Shown: positions 1 through 7,509 of the stretch, piece after piece
Layout: the number at the start of each line of letters is the position of its first letter
Position numbering within the stretch: the stretch's first letter is position 1
Assembly (NCBI GenBank): GCA_031289895.1
Contig: JAITOP010000346.1
Span: 1 to 7,901 of the forward strand
Reading direction: 5' to 3'
DNA: 7,901 nucleotides
Source: Prevotellaceae bacterium
GTDB lineage: Bacteria > Bacteroidota > Bacteroidia > Bacteroidales > UBA932
Made by a program: the position numbers and the translations under genes
Notes under the pieces: generated by a model
Seen by the model: only the letters and a program-made list of their open reading frames with translations
The model's database searches: none
Told to the model about the DNA's origin: nothing

Positions 1-1007
1 ACTATTCCGCCGCTTCTTTTTCTGATATAAGCATCATCGTAGCCGGCAGCAGCAAATTGGTCTCTTACTCTTGCTGCGTCGTTTTCATCATCGCTTTCGT
101 ACACAATCACAACTATCCATTCGCCCGATAAATGGTCGGGAATACGGGGTTCGTAACCTTTTTCTTTAAGTTCGCGCACAAATTTGTCTGCAATTTCTCT
201 TTCGAGATAGCAACCTGCAACAACCTGATATTTTCCGTTGAGAGTGCTTGCTGCAATATTTCCGTATGTTTGTGTGTGTTCCGGTTGTTGCTGCGTAACT
301 ACTGTTGCGGTATCTTGTACAACTGTTGCTGTGTCAGCCACCGGCGGAGTTGTGTCTTTAACTGTTTCTATTCTTGGCTTGTCGCTAAACAGCGAATTTA
401 CTGTTTTTTTGAAATCTTTGCTGAAAAGATACAACAACAACAATACTGCAATTATTATCAGTATTATCGTTAAAATCCAATAGCCTGCCTTGCTCTTTTT
501 TTCTTTTTCCATAGTATTATGTGAGTTTACATTGTTATCGTTTTGATAACCAAAATCATTGTTTTGCCCGGTTGTATTAAAAATGGGGGGTTCCGTAAAC
601 GGTGTATTAAAGAAATTTTGAGGTTCTTCGGGCGTTGTAACAACGGGTTGTGTTTCTACAACCGGCGGAATGTATGGATTTATCGGCTCTGCTACCGCAT
701 TTTCAACAGTAAACATAACGTTACCGTGATTGTCGGTAGAGAAATAACCGAAGTTGGCAATCTGAAATTTGTTGCCGATAGTTATTGTATCCAATACTTC
801 GTGTGCAAAACCTCTGATAATCTGTTGTGCATCTTCTTCCGAAATATGTTCTTGTTCGCACAACAATTTTGCAAGTAAGCCATCATCGTATTTCAAAAAC
901 GATGAAAAAGTTACTACTCCTTGCTGATTAACTAAGAATGCGCCAATTGTTGGTATTATTAATCGGCGATTGCTGAGTACTAATGATTTAAGTTTGTTCT
1001 GTATCAT
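1..1007 (-). CDS. HU (CCDC81-type)-transmembrane-SPOR domain protein, C-terminus cut by window edge
   Basis: The minus-strand frame opens with ATG at 1005-1007 and stays open for about 335 codons to the window edge, so the stop lies outside. Seen: residues 1-100 resemble the CCDC81-type prokaryotic HU domain, with LIIPTIGAFLV near 16-26, the DDGLLAKLL segment near 41-49 and FQIANFGYFS near 81-90. A Pro/Thr/Asn-rich linker follows (about 105-165), then a basic stretch (EKEKKSK) and one hydrophobic helix (about 176-195), a Thr/Val-rich linker containing a small duplication (DTATVVQDTATVV), and a SPOR-like domain from about 257 (YQVVAGCYLEREIADKFVREL). From family knowledge, SPOR domains bind denuded peptidoglycan in the periplasm. 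The topology implies a cytoplasmic HU domain and a periplasmic SPOR domain, so the protein could link a cytoplasmic partner to the cell wall; DNA binding is not shown. It starts 11 bases after the upstream regulator's stop, so it is probably cotranscribed with it. Confidence 0.85.
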   Translation of the reverse strand, partial: MIQNKLKSLVLSNRRLIIPTIGAFLVNQQGVVTFSSFLKYDDGLLAKLLCEQEHISEEDAQQIIRGFAHEVLDTITIGNKFQIANFGYFSTDNHGNVMFTVENAVAEPINPYIPPVVETQPVVTTPEEPQNFFNTPFTEPPIFNTTGQNNDFGYQNDNNVNSHNTMEKEKKSKAGYWILTIILIIIAVLLLLYLFSKDFKKTVNSLFSDKPRIETVKDTTPPVADTATVVQDTATVVTQQQPEHTQTYGNIAASTLNGKYQVVAGCYLEREIADKFVRELKEKGYEPRIPDHLSGEWIVVIVYESDDENDAARVRDQFAAAGYDDAYIRKRSGGI

Positions 1008-1018
1008 TGCTTTATCTT

Positions 1019-2182
1019 TTAAGTTAATGGCATAGCAAATATTTTTACATCATTTGCCGTTATTTTTTTATTACATAATATTATTAATCGTTCTATAACA
1101 TTGCGAAATTCGCGAACATTTCCCGTCCACGGAAGTTGTTGAAGTTCTGCAATTGCTTCTTTTTCTATTTCGGGCTTCGGCGAATTTTGTTCGGTGCAGA
1201 TTAAATCTATAAAATGACTTGTAAGCAGCGGAATATCTTCGGTGCGTTGGCTAAGCGGCGGAACGTGCATAATTATTACGCTTAGCCGATGGTAAAGGTC
1301 TTCTCTGAAATTGCCGTTTGCTATTTCTTCGGGAAGATTTTTGTTTGTCGCCGCAAATATTCTTACATTAACATCAATAGATTTATCGCCGCCTACGCGC
1401 GAAATTTTATTTTCCTGCAATACCCGCAACACTTTTGCCTGTGCTGACAGGCTCATATCGCCTATTTCATCAAGAAAAATTGTTCCTCCTTCGGCTTGTT
1501 CAAATTTTCCTTTGTGTTGCTTTATTGCAGATGTAAATGAACCTTTTTCGTGTCCGAACAATTCACTTTCGATAAGTTCGGACGGAATGGCTGCGCAATT
1601 CACTTCAATAAAAGGTGCTGATGCCCGCAAACTTTTTTCGTGAAGCCAACGCGCCACAAGTTCTTTTCCTGTTCCGTTTGAACCTGTAATTAAAACTCTG
1701 GCTTCGGTTTGAGCAACGCGGTCAATCATTTCTTTTATTTTTTCTATAGCCGGCGAATCGCCGATAATGTCGCTTGTTTTAAAAATTCTTTTACGAAGTT
1801 TTTTTGTTTCTTTCAGCAATGTGGTTTTATCGGTTGCATTGCGTACGGCTATCAGTATTCTATTCAAGTCCAATGGTTTTTCGAGAAAATCATACGCGCC
1901 TTTTTTTATACATTCAACAGCGGTTTCGATATCCGCATGTCCCGAAATCATAACAAAAGGCAAGTCGCAATTGATTTCCTGTGATTTTTCCAAAACTTCA
2001 ATGCCGTCCATTCCCGACATTTTTATATCACAAAAAACCAAATCAATATTAGTATTTTCATTAATAAAACCAAGAGCTTGCTTGCCATTTTCGGCTAACA
2101 GCACTTCATATCCCTCATATTCAAGGATTTCTTTCATTACTCTGCAAATACTGCGTTCATCATCTACTACTAAAATCTTCAT
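1019..2182 (-). CDS. Sigma-54-dependent response regulator (NtrC family) lacking a C-terminal HTH
   Basis: 387 residues. The receiver domain (1-120) has the acidic pair D7/D8, phospho-acceptor D52 (in FCDIKMSGMDG), S80 and K102 (FLEKPL). The AAA+ sigma-54 activator domain (about 138-370) has a Walker A GSNGTGKE at 167-174, the sigma-54-contacting loop GSFTSA at 214-219 (family consensus GAFTGA), a Walker B ending FLDEIGD at 236-242, arginine-finger candidates R293 and R299, and sensor II motif PWTGNVREF at 351-359. Only about 17 residues follow, so the usual Fis-type helix-turn-helix is absent. From family knowledge, phosphorylation drives oligomerisation and ATP hydrolysis remodels sigma-54 polymerase. 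Without an HTH it may act from solution or through a partner, as reported for FlgR and Chlamydia CtcC. No histidine kinase lies in the window, so the signal is unknown. The downstream HU/SPOR gene is likely in the same transcript. Confidence 0.95.
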   Translation of the reverse strand: MKILVVDDERSICRVMKEILEYEGYEVLLAENGKQALGFINENTNIDLVFCDIKMSGMDGIEVLEKSQEINCDLPFVMISGHADIETAVECIKKGAYDFLEKPLDLNRILIAVRNATDKTTLLKETKKLRKRIFKTSDIIGDSPAIEKIKEMIDRVAQTEARVLITGSNGTGKELVARWLHEKSLRASAPFIEVNCAAIPSELIESELFGHEKGSFTSAIKQHKGKFEQAEGGTIFLDEIGDMSLSAQAKVLRVLQENKISRVGGDKSIDVNVRIFAATNKNLPEEIANGNFREDLYHRLSVIIMHVPPLSQRTEDIPLLTSHFIDLICTEQNSPKPEIEKEAIAELQQLPWTGNVREFRNVIERLIILCNKKITANDVKIFAMPLT

Positions 2183-2202
2183 AATTGACTTGAAATTTGC
2201 TG

Positions 2203-2234
2203 CGAAGTTATTTTTTTTTGTTCGTATTTACAAT
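2203..2234 (-). promoter_or_regulatory. Candidate Bacteroidota-type promoter for the response regulator gene
   Basis: Read on the minus strand, TAACTTCG (2210 to 2203) matches the -7 consensus TAnnTTTG at all but one fixed base. ATTG (2234 to 2231) lies 20 bases upstream, in the range expected for the -33 TTTG element. An A-rich run fills the spacer. Transcription would start only some 15 bases ahead of the ATG at 2182. This is a consensus match only. Confidence 0.35.
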
Positions 2235-2238
2235 TTTT

Positions 2239-2265
2239 TTTGACAAAATCTTTTACTTAATTTTG
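2239..2265 (+). promoter_or_regulatory. Candidate promoter for the cmk-ispH-priA cluster
   Basis: TAATTTTG at 2258-2265 fits the Bacteroidota -7 consensus TAnnTTTG exactly. A TTTG lies at 2239-2242, but the 15-base spacing is shorter than the usual 19 or so, so the -33 assignment is weak. It sits in the 105-base divergent region just ahead of cmk, 22 bases before the ATG at 2288, which is where the cluster's promoter is expected. Confidence 0.35.
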
Positions 2266-2287
2266 TCGTTTAGAATTATTAACAGTG

Positions 2288-2980
2288 ATGAAAAACGAAA
2301 AAATTATAGTTGCAATCGACGGATTTTCGTCAACCGGAAAGAGCTCTTTTGCAAAGCAAATAGCGCAAAAACTAAGCTATATCTACGTTGACACGGGGGC
2401 GATGTATAGAGCGATAACATTATATTGCATTGAAAAAAATCTTATTAAAGATTGTGAATTAGATGTTGATAAAATTATTAAAAATTTAACAAATATAAAT
2501 ATAATCTTTATTTTTAACACTAACACCGGAAAAAGTGAAACTTTTTTGAACGGAAAAAATGTTGAAGATAAAATTCGCAAAGTTGAAGTTTCCGGTCATG
2601 TCAGCGCAATAAGTGCTATACCTGAGGTGCGTGCGCAAATGGTTGCTCTGCAACAGGAAATGGGCAAAAACAAAGGCATTGTAATGGATGGCAGAGATAT
2701 AGGAACTGTGGTTTTTCCTAATGCCGAGCTTAAAATTTTTATGACCGCCGACCCGAAAATCAGAGCTATGCGCCGATACAACGAAATGTTGGAAAAAAAT
2801 ATTAATGTTACTTTTGAAGAAATTGAAAAAAATATTTGCGAACGCGATTATATTGATACACACCGCGATACAAGCCCATTGAAGAAAGCAGACGATGCCA
2901 TAATTCTTGATAACAGCCATATCAGTATTGAAGAACAAATGCAATGGTTTGAAAAAATTTTTAATTCGGTAATCAAATAA
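2288..2980 (+). CDS. cmk: Cytidylate kinase (CMP/dCMP kinase)
   Basis: Transfers phosphate from ATP to CMP or dCMP in the cytoplasm, feeding pyrimidine nucleotides to RNA, DNA and lipid synthesis. The 230-residue length is typical for bacterial Cmk. Seen: P-loop GFSSTGKS at 12-19, NMP-binding segment YVDTGAMYRA at 33-42, the family signature DGRDIGTVVFP at 134-144, and a LID region with R186-D187, R193-D194 and SPLKKADDAIILD (196-208), equivalent to the APLKPAEDA segment of E. coli Cmk. A GTG at 2285 directly precedes the ATG at 2288. I chose the ATG because it is the stronger start and gives the usual N-terminus, but the GTG cannot be excluded. No Shine-Dalgarno is seen, as usual in this phylum. 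Its stop is 8 bases before ispH, so the two are very likely cotranscribed. Confidence 0.96.
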   Translation: MKNEKIIVAIDGFSSTGKSSFAKQIAQKLSYIYVDTGAMYRAITLYCIEKNLIKDCELDVDKIIKNLTNINIIFIFNTNTGKSETFLNGKNVEDKIRKVEVSGHVSAISAIPEVRAQMVALQQEMGKNKGIVMDGRDIGTVVFPNAELKIFMTADPKIRAMRRYNEMLEKNINVTFEEIEKNICERDYIDTHRDTSPLKKADDAIILDNSHISIEEQMQWFEKIFNSVIK

Positions 2981-2988
2981 TTTTAAAA

Positions 2989-3879
2989 ATGATGATAGTT
3001 GAAATTGATGATAAATCGGGATTTTGTTATGGCGTAATTCGTGCTATCGAAAAGGCGGAAAATGAATTGGACACTCATAATAATTTATATTCGCTTGGCG
3101 AAATTGTACACAATAACATTGAAGTTAAACGGCTTGAAACGCGAGGTTTGAAAAGTATAAATCACAACGAATTGTTTAAAATAAAAGGTGAAAAACTTTT
3201 GATTCGCGCACACGGCGAGCCGCCTTCAACTTACAGTGCGGCAAAACAAAATCAAATTTCAATTATAGACTGCACTTGCCCTGTGGTGCTGAAATTGCAG
3301 GAACGAATAAAAAATAATTACGAAAAAATTAAAAAAATAAATGGGCAAATAGTTATTTTCGGAAAAAAAAATCATGCCGAAGTAAACGGTTTAATTGGTC
3401 AAACAGATGGAACTGCAATTGTTGTTGAAACCGCTAAAGACCTTGATTTTATTGACTTTTCGCGACCTGTTTCTTTATTTGCACAAACCACAAAAAGCAT
3501 AGAAAAATTTAACGAAATAAACGAAATTATTAAAAATAAAATGACAGAAACAAATAAAAATAATAATTTTGTCTTTGAATCGCACAACACAATTTGCGGA
3601 CAGGTATCGAGCCGAAAACCGCATTTGGAAATGTTTTCAGAAAATCACGATGTTATAATTTTTGTTAGCGGAAAACAAAGTTCAAACGGAAAAATTTTAT
3701 ACGATGCCTGCAAAAATGTGAACAAAAATACTTACATGGTCGAAGATGAAAATGATTTAATGTCGCTGTGGTTTATTGATATACAAAGTGTTGGAGTGTG
3801 CGGTGCAACATCTACTCCAAAATGGCTGATGGAAAAAGTTGCAGAAAAAATATTAAAATTAAATGCTGATAATAATTAA
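2989..3879 (+). CDS. ispH: 4-hydroxy-3-methylbut-2-enyl diphosphate reductase (IspH/LytB)
   Basis: Catalyses the last step of the MEP isoprenoid pathway, reducing HMBPP to IPP and DMAPP with an oxygen-sensitive 4Fe-4S cluster. The 296-residue length is normal. The three cluster cysteines are visible: C13 in GFCYGV, C97 in DCTCPVV and C203 in NTICGQVSSR. Substrate-pocket residues are also present: H41 (HNNIEV), H75 (RAHGEPPS), H129 with E131 (NHAEVNGLIGQ), T167-T168 (AQTTKS) and the SSN triplet at 231-233, plus the closing GATSTP at 272-277. All residues needed for activity appear intact. The first of two adjacent ATGs (2989 and 2992) is used; either is possible. It sits 8 bases after cmk and 18 before priA. 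The cmk-ispH neighbourhood recurs in bacteria and supports the call. Its presence implies that this organism makes isoprenoids by the MEP route. Confidence 0.96.
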   Translation: MMIVEIDDKSGFCYGVIRAIEKAENELDTHNNLYSLGEIVHNNIEVKRLETRGLKSINHNELFKIKGEKLLIRAHGEPPSTYSAAKQNQISIIDCTCPVVLKLQERIKNNYEKIKKINGQIVIFGKKNHAEVNGLIGQTDGTAIVVETAKDLDFIDFSRPVSLFAQTTKSIEKFNEINEIIKNKMTETNKNNNFVFESHNTICGQVSSRKPHLEMFSENHDVIIFVSGKQSSNGKILYDACKNVNKNTYMVEDENDLMSLWFIDIQSVGVCGATSTPKWLMEKVAEKILKLNADNN

Positions 3880-3897
3880 AAATAATTGTAAAAAAAT

Positions 3898-6360
3898 ATG
3901 TATGCCGATTTAATTTTGCCGCTGTTTTTACCACAACAAACTCTCACATATTCTGTTCCCTACGAGCTGATTTCTGATATTGCTGTTGGTTGCAGCGTTG
4001 TTGCTGTGGTGAAAAATAAAATGTATTCGGCAATTGTGCAAAAATTATATGACGACGAACCCAAGCCATACCTTGTAAAACCTATAATTTCGATAATTGA
4101 TAAAAATATTGTTGTAAATAAATATCAACTTGATTTTTGGAAATGGATTGCCGAATATTACATGTGTACTATCGGCGAAGTTATGGCTGCCGCATTGCCC
4201 AGCGGACTGAGGCTGCAAAGCAAAACGCATATTTCGTTATCAAATTTATGCGAAAGTGAATTTGAAATAACCGAACGCGAAGCCGAATTGTATTCAATTA
4301 TTGAAGAAAATAAAACAATTACATTGCAGGATTTGATAAAAAAATCACGAAAAAAAACTATAATTACTATCTTAAAAAATATGCTCGAAAAAGGCATAAT
4401 TTGTATTGACGAAAATATAGAATCAAAATATAAACCACGCCTTGAAACCTTTGTAAAACTTAGCAAAACAATAAAAAACGAAACGGAACTTAATAAAAAA
4501 ATAGATTTTCTGAAAAATGCTAAAATGCAAGAAAAATTATTGATTTATTATCTTTCGTTGTCCGAAAATTTTGACTTTACCAATCCTCCGAAAATTAAAA
4601 AAAAACAATTATTAAACGACTCTCAAATAAGCGCTGCCGCTTTAAATGAATGTATAAAAAAGCAAATTTTTGAAACCGAAAATCAACAAATCGGACGACT
4701 TTCAACAGAAGATATAACCACTCACAAGCCTTACGAATTAAGCGATGCGCAAGAAACAGCACTGAACGAAATCAATAAAAGTTTTGAAACAAAAAATACG
4801 GTTTTATTGCACGGAGTAACATCATCGGGAAAAACGGAAATATATTTTAAATTGATTGAAACTCAATTGCAGCAAGGCAAACAAGTGCTTTATCTGTTGC
4901 CCGAAATTGCTCTCACACAACAATTGCTTACACGTTTGCAAAAAGTTTTTGGAAATAAAGTCGGCGTTTTTCATTCAAAATACAGCGAAAACGAGCGCGT
5001 TGAAGTTTACAACAATATTATTGGAAATAAATTGCTGCAACAACAGTATTCAATCGTAATAGGCGCGCGGTCGGCAATGTTTTTGCCATTCGCAAATTTA
5101 GGTTTGATAATTGTTGACGAAGAACACGATGCATCGTACAAACAGCACGATGTTGCGCCTTTTTACAATGCCAGAGATGCCGCAACTTTTCTTGCGCAAT
5201 TACATGGTGCAAAAACTATTCTCGGAAGCGCAACGCCATCAATAGAAAGTTATTATAATGCGTTACGAGGAAAATACGGATTGGCGCGGCTTTCAGAGCG
5301 TTTTGGAGATGCGATGCCGCCAAAAGTTGAAACAGTAAATATTATAACTGCGTACAAAAAAAAACAAATGAACGGGCATTTTACAGCAATTTTGCTTGAT
5401 GCGATGTTCGATTCGCTGAGGAGTAACGAACAAATTATTTTGTTTCAAAACCGCAGAGGATTTGCACCATATCTGCAATGCGAAAATTGCGGCGAAATTC
5501 CTAATTGTAAACATTGTAACGTGAGTTTAACTTATCATAAAAATACAAATAATTTACGTTGTCATTATTGCGGATATTCCGAAAATTTGCACGAAACATG
5601 CAAAAATTGCGGTAGCGAAAAATTAAATAAAAAAGGTGCGGGAACAGAAAAAATAGATGAAGAGTTGAAAATAATTTTTCCGAAAACCCGCACAGCTATA
5701 TTTGATACCGATTCGCTGCGAACCCGCAATGCTTATATTCGCACAATTTCTGAATTTGAAAATCACGATACCGATATTTTGGTTGGCACGCAAATGATAA
5801 GCAAAGGTTTGGATTTTGGAAATGTGCGAATAGTTGGAATTTTGAACGCCGATAATATGTTGAATTTTTCGGATTTCAGAGCGCACGAACGCGCGTTCCA
5901 GCTTATGATGCAGGTGGGTGGCAGAGCGGGACGCCGCAAAAAAAACGGACGTGTTTTTATTCAGACTTATAATCCCGAAAATAAAACAATAAGAGATGTG
6001 GTTGATAATAATTATGAAAATTTCTTTGCACGCGAAATTGCCGAACGCAAAAATTTTTGTTATCCGCCGTTTTACCGATTGATAAATATCACATTAAAAC
6101 ATTATAACGTAGATATTTTGAACAACGCGGCTCACGCAACAGCCGACAGTATGCGCAGGTTTTTCGGCAACAATGTTCTTGGTCCCGAATATCCGACAGT
6201 TAATAAAATTCAGAATAAATTTATAAGCGCAATTTTGCTGAAAATAGAGCAAAAAACATCGCTCGCACAAACAAAAAAAACTTTGCAGCAATGTATCTCC
6301 CAAATCCAATCGCAGCAACAGTTTAAGAGCGTTATGATTTTAATTGATGTTGACCCATGA
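3898..6360 (+). CDS. priA: Primosomal protein N' (replication restart helicase PriA)
   Basis: A 3'-to-5' superfamily 2 DNA helicase that recognises stalled or D-loop forks and reloads the replicative helicase. At 820 residues it is longer than E. coli PriA (732). Seen in order: the 3'-DNA-binding domain (1-105, starting MYADLILPLFLPQQTLTYSV); a Lys-rich winged-helix region (about 125-275); Walker A GVTSSGKT at 306-313; DEEH at 407-410; GSATPS at 443-448. A zinc-binding module with eight cysteines (528, 531, 537, 540, 555, 558, 568, 571) interrupts the helicase. Motif V lies around GTQMISKGLDF (630-640) and motif VI is QVGGRAGRR (672-680). The C-terminal domain ends in the family-typical IDVDP. 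All catalytic and zinc ligands appear intact. The start lies 18 bases after ispH with an A-rich leader and no Shine-Dalgarno, so it is probably the last gene of the cmk-ispH-priA operon. No clear intrinsic terminator follows. Confidence 0.97.
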   Translation: MYADLILPLFLPQQTLTYSVPYELISDIAVGCSVVAVVKNKMYSAIVQKLYDDEPKPYLVKPIISIIDKNIVVNKYQLDFWKWIAEYYMCTIGEVMAAALPSGLRLQSKTHISLSNLCESEFEITEREAELYSIIEENKTITLQDLIKKSRKKTIITILKNMLEKGIICIDENIESKYKPRLETFVKLSKTIKNETELNKKIDFLKNAKMQEKLLIYYLSLSENFDFTNPPKIKKKQLLNDSQISAAALNECIKKQIFETENQQIGRLSTEDITTHKPYELSDAQETALNEINKSFETKNTVLLHGVTSSGKTEIYFKLIETQLQQGKQVLYLLPEIALTQQLLTRLQKVFGNKVGVFHSKYSENERVEVYNNIIGNKLLQQQYSIVIGARSAMFLPFANLGLIIVDEEHDASYKQHDVAPFYNARDAATFLAQLHGAKTILGSATPSIESYYNALRGKYGLARLSERFGDAMPPKVETVNIITAYKKKQMNGHFTAILLDAMFDSLRSNEQIILFQNRRGFAPYLQCENCGEIPNCKHCNVSLTYHKNTNNLRCHYCGYSENLHETCKNCGSEKLNKKGAGTEKIDEELKIIFPKTRTAIFDTDSLRTRNAYIRTISEFENHDTDILVGTQMISKGLDFGNVRIVGILNADNMLNFSDFRAHERAFQLMMQVGGRAGRRKKNGRVFIQTYNPENKTIRDVVDNNYENFFAREIAERKNFCYPPFYRLINITLKHYNVDILNNAAHATADSMRRFFGNNVLGPEYPTVNKIQNKFISAILLKIEQKTSLAQTKKTLQQCISQIQSQQQFKSVMILIDVDP

Positions 6361-6429
6361 TTTATTCTTGTTTTTACAACAAAAATCGCAAATTTTTTCA
6401 CACAAAAAACCTTCCCAATTAACGTCCAA

Positions 6430-6485
6430 CCAAATATTAACGACTAAATACCAAATACTAATGACCAACGACTAACGACCAAATA
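6430..6485 (-). repeat. Heptamer tandem array, left copy (8 units)
   Basis: Read on the minus strand from 6485 down, the sequence divides cleanly into eight 7-base words: TATTTGG, TCGTTAG, TCGTTGG, TCATTAG, TATTTGG, TATTTAG, TCGTTAA, TATTTGG. The consensus is T[AC][TG]TT[GA]G with two main words. The array lies between the converging ends of priA and kdsD, 6 bases beyond the kdsD stop. Positions 6464-6488, including a GGG lead-in, match 7507-7531 perfectly in inverted orientation. A degraded tail continues to about 6423. Its function is unknown. Confidence 0.9.
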
Positions 6486-6491
6486 CCCAAC

Positions 6492-7457
6492 TCAAACAAT
6501 CCCTTCGCGCAAAATATCGTGTATATGAATTACGCCAACATAATCATCGTCGTGGACTACAAGCATTTGCGTTATTTTGTTTTTTTCCATTGTTGTAAAT
6601 GCTTTTATTGCTAACTCGCTGCTGTCGATTGTTTTGGGATTTAAACTCATAATATTTTCGGCGGTTAAAGTTTTTATATCAACTTCGAGTTGTAACATTC
6701 GCCGCAAGTCGCCGTCGGTTATTATTCCTGCGATTTTCCCCAAGTCGTTTACAACTGCTGTTGAGCCGAGATAATTCGACGATATTTCTATTATCACATC
6801 GCGAATTACATCTGTATTTTTCACTTGTGGCTTGGCTTTGCTCATAATATCGCCAACGCGGGTATATAATTTTTTTCCCAACGAGCCGCCGGGATGCACG
6901 CGGGCAAAATCTTCGGCAGAAAATCCTCGCATTTTCAGCAGACAAATAGCCAGCGCATCGCCAATAACAAGCTGTGCCGTAGTACTCGACGTTGGCGCAA
7001 GATTATTGGGACAGGCTTCTTCGGCAACCGTTGCCCGCAATATAAAATCGGCATGCTGAGCCAAATACGAATTGATATTCGACACCAATGCAATTATTTT
7101 ATTTCCCATTTTTTGTATCAGCGGAATCAGCAATTTTATTTCAGCAGTATTGCCGCTTTTCGACAAGCATATTACAACATCATCGGGCTGAATGATACCG
7201 AGATCGCCGTGAATAGCATCGGCTGCGTGCATAAATATTGATGGTGTTCCTGTTGAATTGAGCGTGGCAACTATTTTTGTTGCGATATTTGCACTTTTGC
7301 CAATTCCGCTAACTATCACACGACCATTGATGTTATGAATATGTTTTACCGTATTTGCAAAATCATCATCAATAAAATCGGCTAATTTGCGCACTGCATC
7401 AGCCTCAGTAAGTATTGTGTTGATAGCTTGTTGTTTAATTTGATTATTATCTGTCAT
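6492..7457 (-). CDS. kdsD: D-arabinose 5-phosphate isomerase (KdsD/KpsF family)
   Basis: Interconverts D-ribulose 5-phosphate and D-arabinose 5-phosphate, the first committed step to Kdo, a core sugar of LPS. 321 residues, close to E. coli KdsD (328). The SIS domain (about 35-185) has GIGKSANIATKIVATLNSTG at 51-70, the HAADAIHGDLG segment at 77-87, SKSGNTAEI at 99-107 and LAPTSSTT at 153-160. K54, E106, E147 and H188 lie at a constant offset of five from the catalytic K59, E111, E152 and H193 reported for the E. coli enzyme. FARVHPGGSLGK closes the domain. Two CBS domains follow (about 200-255 and 265-320), the first with GIITDGDLRRML. The gene converges on priA and stands alone, without other Kdo genes in the window. 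A paralogue in capsule synthesis (kpsF) or a GutQ-like protein is possible. It is tightly bracketed by inverted heptamer arrays. Confidence 0.95.
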   Translation of the reverse strand: MTDNNQIKQQAINTILTEADAVRKLADFIDDDFANTVKHIHNINGRVIVSGIGKSANIATKIVATLNSTGTPSIFMHAADAIHGDLGIIQPDDVVICLSKSGNTAEIKLLIPLIQKMGNKIIALVSNINSYLAQHADFILRATVAEEACPNNLAPTSSTTAQLVIGDALAICLLKMRGFSAEDFARVHPGGSLGKKLYTRVGDIMSKAKPQVKNTDVIRDVIIEISSNYLGSTAVVNDLGKIAGIITDGDLRRMLQLEVDIKTLTAENIMSLNPKTIDSSELAIKAFTTMEKNKITQMLVVHDDDYVGVIHIHDILREGIV

Positions 7458-7470
7458 ATAGTAAAATTAT

Positions 7471-7484
7471 ACTTTGCAAAGTTA
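7471..7484 (-). promoter_or_regulatory. Candidate -7 box of kdsD overlapping a 12-bp palindrome
   Basis: On the minus strand TAACTTTG (7484 to 7477) fits the Bacteroidota -7 consensus TAnnTTTG exactly, 19 bases ahead of the kdsD ATG at 7457, which would give a short leader. I see no good -33 TTTG at the expected distance. The box overlaps the perfect palindrome ACTTTGCAAAGT (7471-7482), which could be an operator or chance in AT-rich DNA. Confidence 0.45.
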
Positions 7485-7509
7485 TAAAATAAATATGATA
7501 TTATATGGG

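Noticed and set aside
132..878. Plus-strand open frames opposite the HU/SPOR gene
   Set aside because: They are Cys- and Phe-rich antisense shadows of a well-supported minus-strand coding region with recognisable domains.
2285..2287. GTG as the cmk start
   Set aside because: The directly following ATG at 2288 gives the normal family N-terminus; GTG remains possible but adds only one residue.
5784..5790. TGGCACG resembling the -24 element of a sigma-54 promoter
   Set aside because: It lies inside priA, encodes part of the GTQM helicase motif, and lacks a TTGC-type -12 element at the right spacing.
6361..6420. Possible priA terminator in the T- and A-rich stretch after the stop
   Set aside because: No stem of useful length could be paired; only short TTGT/ACAA matches are present.
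6430..6485. Possible CRISPR array
   Set aside because: Units are 7 bases and directly abutting, with no unique spacers and no cas genes.
6577..7241. Plus-strand and alternate-frame open frames overlapping kdsD
   Set aside because: They overlap a full-length gene with intact catalytic residues and have no recognisable motifs.
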